A DNA stretch of 64,000 nucleotides from Flaveria trinervia (lineage: Eukaryota > Streptophyta > Magnoliopsida > Asterales > Asteraceae). The stretch is from NCBI GenBank assembly GCA_025506515.1, contig CM046451.1, positions 37,153,595-37,217,594 on the forward strand. The letters are read 5' to 3'. The position numbers and the translations under genes were made by a program. Position 1 is the first letter of the stretch, and each line of letters starts with the position of its first letter. Below are positions 1 to 8,948 of this stretch, piece after piece. The notes beneath the pieces are model-generated. The model worked only from the letters and a program-made list of their open reading frames with translations. It searched no databases and had not been told where the DNA came from.

Positions 1-1137
1 ATAAACTTGAAATCGTAATAAATCTCATTTAATTTTTAAGAAGCTATAATATAATGTTTTTCTTACAAATTTGTTACATATATATTTTAAAAAGATAAAT
101 ATATTGGATATTCTTAGAATGAACATGTGTTATAATGATTAGTTTAAACTTTTTTAATCTATAAAACTACTATTCTATTAAATAGTAAATAATGATCATT
201 TAATAAAAAAGTTTTACTTTTATTAATAGTGTCAAACACTAAAATTCTTATTTAAATTATTTAATTGCTAAGATAACAATAATTACATCTATGAAAATCA
301 TGGACAAATAGATATAGACATAACACTAGAATCTCCATGATTAACTTAATACAACGTTTTATTTAGGTGAACGTTAATGAATCCTAGGCGTTATATACAA
401 GGCTTATTATTTGTACATCCTTTATTATTATGTGATTTTTTCCATACTCCTTTTTGTTTACTTTTATACTTTGGGGGTGAAACATGTTACCTTATGATTA
501 TTGCACTCGTAAACTCGTTTGAATCTTGTAAGCACTTGAGCATTCATCTTGTTTGTTGTGGTTAGTTGAACTTTAGTAATTACCATATGATGACTATTAT
601 ATGTACAATCATTAACTATTGTTAGCCTAGCAACGTCATAGATCTATGGGCCTGACAAGCATACTTGGTTAATCCAAGTATACTTAGCTAATCGTTTAAT
701 CTTGTAATTTTGTAATCTTATAATCTGTCAAGGTTTGTTTGTTACATTTGTCATACATCTCTAGTTACTTTACTCACTAACATATGACATGAATTGCCAT
801 CTTTTATATATATGTATGTATGAAAACTATGGAAAACTCACCAACATTATGTTGACCCCTTTATTTTTAACATGTTTCAGGAAATGGTAACACTTGCTTG
901 TTTTGGAAGATTGTTGCAATCTAGGGTTTGACTTAGATTAATAATTAAAAGACATTTATTATTCTTGTGTCGACTTTTTCTATATTTTGTTAACTTTGGA
1001 AGACTTATGTTATTTCTACATGTATGTTATGAATCATGATGTTTAATAATAATGACACTTTTAATAGTTGTTGTGTGGTATGAACAATCGTAACCCTCAC
1101 ATCTCGATGTTTCCACCGTTAAGGTTGGGGTGTGACA
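1..1137 (+). repeat. 5' LTR of gypsy element G, partial
   Basis: The sequence is AT-rich and non-coding, and ends in GGGGTGTGACA at 1127-1137, directly before a primer-binding site. From about 490 to 1137 it matches, in inverted orientation, 4169 to about 4860: shared stretches include the CTTGTAAGCACTTG block (about 526-539) and the GCCTGACAAGC block (about 650-660). The left end lies outside the window, so length and start are unknown. The small ORF at 377-565 has no recognisable domain and is taken as chance. Confidence 0.8.
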
Positions 1138-1140
1138 GAT

Positions 1141-1152
1141 TGGTATCAGAGC
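1141..1152 (+). other. Primer-binding site of G (initiator tRNA-Met type)
   Basis: TGGTATCAGAGC follows the LTR end by three bases. This matches the complement of the 3' end of plant initiator methionine tRNA used by most plant LTR elements, and it fixes G to the + strand. Confidence 0.9.
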
Positions 1153-1806
1153 CCATAAATGTAGGGATGTAGGTTATTAGAAATGGTGGCCTAGACTATG
1201 GTTAACCTAGGGACCCTTTCATGAAAACTCGTTATGATCTTGTAAGCTTGCTTATATGTCCATCTTATGTTGTTCCTTGTTACATGCTAAATTCCTTACG
1301 CGTTACTTGTTTATATTTATAAATAGTGCCTTAGGATTGTGCCTTGAACCTTGTAAACCCCAACTTCCTAATCCTCCCTTATGCCTTTAAGTCTTACGCG
1401 TCTAATCTTTCTTAATCTTATTCTCGACTACGTGTGTAAATCTACACATCTTATCAAATTGAACAATTCCTTAGACGATATGTCCAAATCTTGAAAATCT
1501 CATCGAGGTTTTAATTCCAATAACCATAGCAAAATGTGTGACACATAAACACCTGTATTCTGGATTTCCTAGCAAAAGGCTTTTGTGCTAAGGCAAGCAT
1601 TTCGTATAAATCTTATTGCAAGACTTGTTATGCTTACCTGGGGATTTCTGGGATGAGTGCTAAATTATGGTCAATATACACATCTTCCTTGAGGTATTTG
1701 GGATTAAGTCACCTTAACGTGTCCATGTTCCTGTTGGCTATGTGATACGAATTGGAACCACCCTGAGTATATCTATAAGTATCTAAAATTCCTGTTTTCT
1801 TGAACA
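1153..1806 (+). other. G leader and deleted gag region
   Basis: About 650 bases separate the primer-binding site from the protease fragment. A full gypsy gag needs well over 1 kb. I see no gag ORF and no zinc knuckle in any frame, so gag has been lost by deletion. The only recognisable trait is a transcript-like leader; nothing else stands out. Confidence 0.5.
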
Positions 1807-2175
1807 GGTATGTATCTTGTAAATAGTCGTTATGCTTTTGTACTGTTTGATTCGCACGTGGATAAGAGTTTCGTGTCTTTAGAGTTCGAGCCTATTCTCT
1901 CTAAGCCATGCACTAATCTAGAAAGATCCTTTACGGTCGAAGTCGTCGATGGAAAATTGATCGTCGTTGATGTCTTAATATGCGATTGTTTATTGAGTCT
2001 TAATGAGCACGAGTTCCTCATCGACCTTATTCCTATGCAACTAGGAAGCTTTGACGTTATTATCAGCATGGATTGGTTAGCCAAGCAACACGTGGAAATC
2101 ATATGCTTCGAGAAGTGCATTCGAATTCCTTTACCATCGGGTGATACTTTGAAAGTCTTCGGGGAGAAATCATGA
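1807..2175 (+). pseudogene. G aspartic protease (partial)
   Basis: The open frame (conventionally 1810-2175, 121 aa) reads as the retropepsin domain of a plant gypsy polyprotein, which cuts Gag-Pol inside the virus-like particle. The segment RYAFVLFDS is the strand leading to the catalytic aspartate. The usual D-S/T-G triad reads DSH here, so the glycine is lost and activity is unlikely. Farther on, the block DVIISMDWL is the conserved C-terminal part of the domain. The frame stops at TGA 2173-2175, just before the E junction near 2181. The matching downstream coding piece resumes at 54462. It has no start codon of its own because it was part of a polyprotein. Confidence 0.75.
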
Positions 2176-2180
2176 GCACG

Positions 2181-2274
2181 CGGATTTGTTAAGGGCCATT
2201 TTGAGTGAGTTGTAGGGAGGAGTGAAAAACAGGTTGATTTGGATGGTAAGATCTCACAATCAAGAGTCTAAAAA
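2181..2274 (-). pseudogene. Extra gag 5' end beyond the E 3' LTR
   Basis: This piece is near-identical by eye to 53509-53590, the gag start and leader of E. It begins with the same codons (MALNKS) and is cut off after about six codons at the junction with G near 2181. Its presence downstream of an LTR that also has a polypurine tract upstream means this LTR is shared by two element bodies, as expected for a tandem pair that was later truncated. Confidence 0.8.
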
Positions 2275-2286
2275 GCTCTGATACCA
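2275..2286 (-). other. Second primer-binding site of E family
   Basis: The + strand reads GCTCTGATACCA, the complement of TGGTATCAGAGC. It adjoins the inner edge of the LTR at 2289. The true 5' primer-binding site of E is at 53591-53602. Confidence 0.9.
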
Positions 2287-2288
2287 AT

Positions 2289-3159
2289 TTCTGGATCGAT
2301 TAATGTCAGTTAACACTTTGTTTTTTTTCTCAAACTCACTTGAACTACACTCGGATGAAGGTAGAGTCAATAAGAGTTGATCACAATATAATAAGTAGTA
2401 AAGAACACAAGAAGTAATTTTCAAGGTACTTGTATATATTGCTTCTCAACTCAAATGTTACAAGACTCTTACAAGCATATTGTTATGAGTTACAATAAGA
2501 AACTATATATAATACTACCTATAGCCGGATATACTTTGATACCAGCTGGGATCCTATAACTACAGCAAATACTACAAAGCTATAGTTTAAGGTATCTCAG
2601 ATAAAGTTTTATCTGAGATATGGTAGTCAGGACATGTCCCTGACTTACCTTTTGTCACCAACTAAAGTTGGTAACTTGTACTATCATAAAAGGTGAACAA
2701 TGGAATAAAGTATGGTCAACTACATGGCTCTTTGAGAAAGCACCATGCAGTATCAAAGGTCTGTAGTGGAGTGTCAGAGACCATACTTATGTCCACCGAT
2801 TCATAGCAGTGTCTTCCGAAGGTTAAATGGCTTCGGAAGAACAAGTACTTCCGAAGCCACTTATACTTCGGAAGAGGCTACTTCTTCCGAGGCTTGAGGA
2901 CTTCTTCTTTTCTTCATAATTTAGAATTAGTCTTCTGATTTTGGACTTGATCTTTGGAAGTAAGTTCTTTGACTTCGGAAGTATAGTTTGTCTTCAGAAG
3001 TAGAGTTTGTCTTCAGAAGTTGATCTTTCGCTTTGTCTTTGGAAGAACTCTACTACCTTCGGATGTTCCACACTTGGCTTCAGAAGCCTTTGTAAGTAGC
3101 ACCAAAATTTGTCTAAGTGATTTGGTTTTGGTTGCACTAGCCTTCTTATTGATCCAACA
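2289..3159 (-). repeat. E-family LTR (3' LTR of E, shared)
   Basis: This LTR of 871 bases begins TGTTGGATC (complement at 3151-3159) and ends GATCC-A-GAA next to the primer-binding site. It is about 94-95 percent identical by eye to the 5' LTR at 53605-54461, and has an extra copy of a ~20-base block near 3000-3020. A TATA-like ATATATAG stretch lies at about 2504-2513 on the - strand. U3 holds several copies of TTCCGAAG/CTTCGGAAG between about 2812 and 3070. Confidence 0.9.
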
Positions 3160-3170
3160 AACTCCCCCTA
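3160..3170 (-). other. Polypurine tract of E
   Basis: The + strand AACTCCCCCTA reads TAGGGGGAGTT on the - strand, directly upstream of the LTR start. Elements A and C have nearly the same tract at the same place. It primes plus-strand DNA synthesis. Confidence 0.85.
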
Positions 3171-4168
3171 GGTTGATGCTACCGAAACCTCACTTTTTTC
3201 TACTCCTCAAAACTTTCAGCACCAAGGAGAGTAGATATTTGTCAGTTTCCTTGTTCCTTCCTGATGTGGTGCTGAGAAGCTTGTACAAATCCTTAGTTGA
3301 CAGGAACTCAAGTCTTTCACCCTAAATGATATGTACCTTTTTTTGTGGACCTCTGAAAAGAGTTAGTTGATAGGAGCTATAATCATATTCCAATCTTACT
3401 ATAGGTTCCAATTCAGGACCCTCTACCATCTGTAGAAAGGCTGTGCCCTTGGTAGGAGGTCTTTCCTTGTCTTCCTTTCTTCTGAACTTCAACTCTTCTT
3501 CAATCTTGGCTTTTGCAGTTAACTTAGCAAGGTGAAGACTGCTGAGTTGATTTCTGATGAGAGCACCAGTTTCAGGGTTGGAGGGGTTGGAGAATGGTTT
3601 CTCTGCTAACTTAGCAATATCAAACCTACTAGAGTGTAGCAGAGAGGTGGCGTTCAGTCTGTTGACTTCACCATTCTCTCTTTCCACAACAAAGTTGTGA
3701 GTAGCTTCATCGAACCTCCACTGGAGTATTTTCTTTCTAGGCACAAGAGACTGACTAGGAATCTTGTCTTCTTTCTTTGTATCCAGCAGAGTCACCAGCT
3801 TTCTTCTTAGTCTCTTCTCTTCATCATTCAATGAGTCTAAGTTAAGGCCTAGAAGTCTTGCAGCATGGTTCAGTGTTCCTCTGGGCAGATCAAGAAATTG
3901 ATCTCTTATGAGGGAACGTGAAGATCCATCAACATATGTAATGTTGACAGAGTCTTCCTCACAGGAGATGTCGCTCAAAGTTGTGCAGTTGGTGAGCTTT
4001 GTCTTGTTTGCCTTGAACTCCTCGAGAGAGAGATGTTTGGAAGGCTGAGGGGATGATTTGGAAGGTTGTTGGGTAGGATGAGGTGTAGTGGTTCAGGTAA
4101 GTGTTTTGGGTTGAAGGATGGGTAGTCTGGGTGGTTGAGGAGATGCAGTGGATGAGGGTAAAGGTGTG
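3171..4168 (-). pseudogene. E env-position ORF, C-terminal part
   Basis: On the - strand the frame runs from about 4168 to the stop at 3324-3322, followed by 150 bases of 3' untranslated sequence. The product is hydrophilic, with many Lys, Arg and Glu (for example LNDEEKRLRRKL), and starts with a Pro/Ser/Thr-rich linker. It resembles the C-terminal part of the ORF after RNase H in A and C; no signal peptide or membrane segment is visible. A frame slip near 3960-3980 joins two overlapping frames. The upstream part of the same ORF resumes at 7385, beyond the inserted G-family LTR. Function is unknown; 'env-like' describes position only. Confidence 0.65.
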
Positions 4169-5451
4169 GTCACACCCCAACCTTGACGGCGAAAACGTCA
4201 AGATGTGAGGGTTAAGATTGTTCACAACCACATAACGCTATATTTAAATGTAAATATTAAAATTATAAGTTTCAAAAGGAAATACAAACATAAGTCTCAA
4301 ACATGAAATAAGTTCAAACCTAAATCAAAACATATCAAAACATTTTATTTATTTAACTAGGTCCACGTCCTAGTTTTATTGCAAGCTTCAAAAGACCACT
4401 TAAACTTGGGGGTTACCTGAAACATGATAAAAATAAAAGATCAACTATAAATAGTTGGTGAGTTTCTAAGGTTTTCATACATAATATGATAAAGTTACAA
4501 GTAGCAATTCATGTCATAGGTCATAAGTTAGTAAGGTTATAGAACACATATCGTTACAACCAATCCTCGACTTGATTACAAGTATATAAGATTGGCTAAG
4601 TGTATTTGGTTCCCATGATGAACAAGCACACGTCATCAGGAGCGGCAATACCTCGGCTTTAGCACCAAATAGGCTTGTCAGGCCCAAAGATCTAAGACGT
4701 CGCCAGGCTAGCAATAGTTAATGATTGCAAACAAAAATATGTATCTCATATAAACAATTACAACACACAAATAACCATGACAAAAATATGAACTGCAAGT
4801 GCTTACAAGTTTAAACGTTCACAAGTGTATGAAAATAAGTATCATGGTTCACCCTAAATTAGTGTGAAAATATAAAAAGGGGACAAGGAAAACTCACATG
4901 GCAATAAGTATATAATGGAGATTATTTAAGAATAGTAAACATCGTTTCAAGATAAAACATCACAAGGCACCTAAATATATAAATATTACATGATTTAAGT
5001 TTAATAAGTTTAACAAATTAGAGAGGGCTAGGGTTCTAAGTCGAATTTGGGGTTTTTTTGTAAATACGTTAAATAATAAGGAAATATAGTATTTCATGTC
5101 TTTTAATAGAAAATATGCAATTAATCCATTTAAAATAACTAATAAGGTTTACATATAAAACTTAAATAAACACTTGGAACAACATGATTTAAACGATAAT
5201 AATTTAAAGGTAATATCAAAAATCATTTTGCTAATTAAGATTTGAAATCCATTTTAATAGAGATAAAACTTAGAATAATCTTTGTAAAAAGGTTTTATTA
5301 AAATTTATTTTGTTATCTATGTTTCAATAAAAATCCAGAAAGTTATTTGGTGTTTAAAAAATATTTAAAGTTTACAAAAACTATTTTTATAATTATTAAA
5401 AATGACCCATAATTAAATTAAGGCTTAAAAAGGCCTGAAAAAGATAATTGG

Positions 5452-5530
5452 GGGAGCCCGGGTTCGAACCCGGGACCCCAAAGTTGTAAAGATAGTAACT
5501 TAACCAGTGAACCAGGGTCTTGGCTTTGGT
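5452..5530 (-). repeat. tRNA-like (SINE-like) segment
   Basis: On the - strand a D-arm-like string (TTCACTGGTTAAGTTAC) is followed about 35 bases later by a perfect B-box, GGTTCGAACCC, inside an 18-base perfect palindrome at 5458-5475. Spacing and order fit a degenerate tRNA or the head of a tRNA-derived SINE. There is no A-rich tail, no clear anticodon stem and no flanking repeat, so it may simply be part of the gypsy LTR. Confidence 0.35.
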
Positions 5531-5654
5531 TCATTTTGGTTTCTAATTCTTTTTAACCCATAATAAAAATTCCCCCTTTTCCCCAAGAACCCTAGAAACG
5601 ATTTCCGCCAAAATTGAAGTGCAATTTGATTTTGTTAATGATTGAAATCATGGG

Positions 5655-6381
5655 TGTTGATGCATGTATGTCCCTAGATCATGATTTGAAATGTAATGAA
5701 TCTTGTCTGTCTGAGTATGATGTAATTTGTATTGATTAATGAAATGACATAAATTGTTTGTTACTTGTGATGTTTAATATTTCATTAATGAGCCGTGATT
5801 GAATTGATTGGGTTTATGATTGTTTGAATGGTTGCACATTATGTTATATTAATTAAAACATTCAAACTTAACTTAATGAATTTCTCATGCGAATGGCTCA
5901 TGCGAATGAACCATACGCATGAATAACTTCACACGATTGACTCAGTCGCACGACTGAACCAGGAGACTGGATCAGTCGTACGATTGTAACATAAGATTGG
6001 CTCAGTCGCACGACTGAACACTCAGTCGTACGAATGAATCAACAGCATGGTTCAATCGCACGACTGAACCAGACTAATGGTTCAGTCGCACGATTGAATA
6101 ATACCAACCTATAATACAACTCAATTCGTGAAAAAGAGGGACTCTCAATCAATTACGATTCCAGACGTACCCTAGCCGTCCAGAAACCTCTCAATTCGTT
6201 CTCCAAGTTCATAGAACACATTAGATCGATTCCCAATAGATTTCTAACGTTAGTTTCAATTCTTGATTGATTCTTCGTGTGTTCTCACTGATTGGATCGC
6301 CAATCAAATAGGATTCCGCACTATTTGATCTGGTTTACACGTTAATCTCTAGGTATTTCGGTCAAATACCAGGTCCTAACA
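5655..6381 (+). repeat. Solo LTR of the B family with ATGGG target duplication
   Basis: The 727 bases start TGTTGATGCATG and end GGTCCTAACA. They match both LTRs of element B along their length. ATGGG stands immediately before (5650-5654) and after (6382-6386). No internal sequence is present, so this is the remnant of LTR-LTR recombination of a once complete copy. It carries the CAGTCGCACGACTGA repeats (about 5938-6095) upstream of a weakened TATA stretch near 6110 (CTATAATAC, where B has CTATAAATAC). Confidence 0.93.
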
Positions 6382-7384
6382 ATGGGGCTTTTGTTCCCCA
6401 TGTATAGCCGAGCATAATCATGTGTTTAACTTACTCGATTACGATCAAATTGTAGTGTCTATGCTCGGGTTTTATCTCGGTTCGTTTGCAAAGAACAGGG
6501 ACTTGAAATCGATGTTTGCGTGATAATTTAGGGATTTTGAAGTTGTAGAGAGTTGAAAGGGGTCGGATTAAAGCTTTCCCCTCTGTTAAATAGGTTCAGT
6601 TAATCGATTCAGTCCCGAACGGGTTTCGTCTTATCATGCTAGCTACGGTTATGATTCGGTGATTAATTGATCGTTATCTTGTATTAAACTACACATTTAG
6701 TTTCGCGGTGATTACACGAGCGTTACAGTTCGTTTAAGTTGATTAATCAATAAGTTTTGTATGTTGAACGGTTATGAACCGATTGAGGTGCGCTTTTTCG
6801 GTTTGAGTCTCTCCATTTCAAGCCTTAATGCTCAATTAAGTCGTGGGTTCGAGTCCGAAGTGTTTTTCCGAATCATTTGGCACCGATTGAAGCGAAATCG
6901 TGCTATAAACCCATGAAATTGAGTTAACCGGCGCCGCGCTGGAGTTGTGTCGGCCGGCGGCCGGAAAAGCGTGAGAGAGGGGGGGAATTGAGTTTTAATA
7001 ATTTACACCAATGGTCCCTGTTGTTTATGCTTTTGTTATTTTATGCAAAAAGTTACTTTTGGAGTTTCAATGTTAACAAAACAACCCCCAAAACTTAATT
7101 TCATCTTAAATTTTAATCATTTCACACTTATTTAACTTATATTAGTTACTACTTCAACTAATATTTTACCTTCTATTATTATTATGATTATCAATAGTAT
7201 TATTATTATTAGTGATATTATTATTATTAATAGTATTATTACTATTATCATTAGTTATTAAAAAGAATTAAAGACAACCAAAGAAATATGCATGATCACA
7301 CAAAAAGTTTCATAATTGACAAAAATGGCCCTTACATAATAAACGAAACTAACTACATAGTTAACAAAAATACGAGATGTTACA

Positions 7385-8068
7385 GTTCAGGGGTGAAAGG
7401 TTCAGTTTTGATGGTGAATAGAGAGGGAATTGGTTCAGGTTGGGGTTGAGTGGCTGGTGTGAAGGTCATCTCCTGTACCCTTCTATACATCTCTCTCCTT
7501 TTTCCCAAACAAATGTCAGTCTTAATTTCACTGACAATCTGTTGGAGTGTCCTTTCAGACATGGGACCCACCTACCTTCCAAAGAAGTCGTGAGGCCAAA
7601 GATAGTATTTCATCTGAGCTTTCTCGCCGATCTTCTTGGTTGCAGTGACCCTTGCTTCTTCTTCCTTCTTCTTCTTCTCCTTCAACTTTTCTCTTACAGC
7701 TCTTTTCTCTCTTTCTCCATTTGATCCTGCTCTTTTTTGAAGAGCTAAAGGATCGTTTCACCATTATGTGGAGATAACTCTTGGAGAGAGAAGCCTCTGG
7801 AAGTTAGGAAATCTATCCTTCCCTCCTGAGCTACATGTTAGCTTCCCTTTGTTCCTTTTTCTTTTCTTCCTCTGAGGCCAACCTTGCTGCTTCCTTCTGC
7901 AGCCTAGTTGCCTTTCCCAGTTCCACCAACTCCTCTAATGGTAGCAAGAGTGTTTCTTCATTGACAGCTCCGAGTTGAATGAGCTGGTCAATGATCTCTT
8001 CTCTTCTTTTGTTGTTGACAACCTCCTGGTTGGTTGTAGCTGCTTTTGTACTGTCAGCTAACAGCTTC
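7385..8068 (-). pseudogene. E env-position ORF, middle part
   Basis: On the - strand this continues the ORF that stops at 20484 on the other side of element A. Removing A and one copy of GCTTC gives an uninterrupted frame, with a charged, Glu/Lys/Gln-rich helical stretch (for example NNKRREEIIDQLIQLG at about 8030-7980). Such composition favours coiled coil. Stops and frame changes occur near 7760-7830. It ends at about 7385, where the G-family LTR begins. The CTT-rich + strand stretch near 7640-7690 is its Lys/Glu coding complement. Confidence 0.7.
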
Positions 8069-8866
8069 TGTAGAGATTAATGAAGAGGCTGATGCAACCT
8101 AAACATCTTAAGTCTATCCTGCATGCTGCACAAGTACAATGAAGAAGAATGCATAGGAAGTTTCACACATGCTACAGAAATACTCTAAGTGTGAAATTTT
8201 CCGAAGCCAAGGCCAATATCTTCCGAAGCCAAATATGAAGTCTTTCGAAGCCTCAGATACAAAGTCTTTCGAAGCTTCAACTTATGAAGACAGATTTCTT
8301 CCGAAGACTATTGACACATGCTTTATCTGATGTATTGATCCATGAAGCTGGACACCTTTCTGCTGCATCCCTGCAAGTCACCAACTTACATAAGTTGGTG
8401 AAAAGGTCCATGCTTTTGGTAACTGTACATTGAGGTCTTGAGTCTGTAACTTTCTACTTCATATACTTTATCCTTTTTGTAATAGATAAGGATGTGAGCT
8501 ATGGCATGTCATAGTCACTACTCAAAAGGCAATCTGCCTTTTGACTCTAATTGATTTTGTTTGTGTCTAGTCAATTGTATCCAGCTGGCTTTGAAAGTAT
8601 AGCCGGCTGTAGGTAGTAGTATAAGTATTCCTATTCTTGTATCTTTCCATTATGCTTTGTAACACTTGTAATAGAACTTGAGAAAGCAATATACTGCAAT
8701 CTTGAAAACCATCTCACTGTGTATTTTGCTCTTGTGTTCTGTCTCTTATATTACTTGTGTTCTTAGTGTCTTACTTTGGTTAATCCAGTCTTACTGTTTG
8801 ATTAAGTTTGGTTAATCTCCTCTTTGTGTTGTTGTGTTGTAACTCACCCCCTTCAACGATCATGTA
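8069..8866 (+). repeat. 5' LTR of A
   Basis: It begins TGTAGAGATTAA and ends CATGTA, just before the primer-binding site. The terminal bases were set by the target duplication and by comparison with the 3' LTR. TTCCGAAG-type motifs cluster at about 8205-8310. A TATA-like TATAAGTA lies at about 8619-8626. Confidence 0.9.
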
Positions 8867-8880
8867 TTTGGTATCAGAGC
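8867..8880 (+). other. Primer-binding site of A
   Basis: TTTGGTATCAGAGC directly follows the LTR and matches the initiator tRNA-Met type. Confidence 0.9.
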
Positions 8881-8948
8881 ATTCCAGGCTCTTGATATAA
8901 GATCTCACCATCTTAAGATCCCTCACACACAAACACTAAACTTTTCAA

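Larger units (their letters stand above)
4169..7384 (-). repeat. G-family gypsy LTR inserted in E, inverted
   Basis: On the - strand it starts TGTAACATCTCGTATTTT (complement ending at 7384) and ends GGGGTGTGA (complement near 4169-4178). Its 3' part matches the LTR at 1-1137, and its start resembles the 3' LTR start of G at 60012. Minus the solo LTR inside it, it is about 2.5 kb. No primer-binding site or coding sequence adjoins either end, so it looks like a solo LTR. I could not find a target duplication (the flanks differ), so one edge may be trimmed. TTA-rich low-complexity sequence lies at about 7150-7260. Confidence 0.75.

Noticed and set aside
1830..2120. - strand ORF opposite the G protease
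   Set aside because: Shadow of the protease frame on the other strand.
5452..5530. Functional tRNA gene
   Set aside because: No credible acceptor stem or anticodon arm; only the B-box and a D-arm-like string are present.
7440..7724. + strand ORF with a Phe/Leu run suggesting a membrane protein
   Set aside because: Complement of the Lys/Glu-rich env-position ORF of E; the hydrophobic run arises from CTT repeats.
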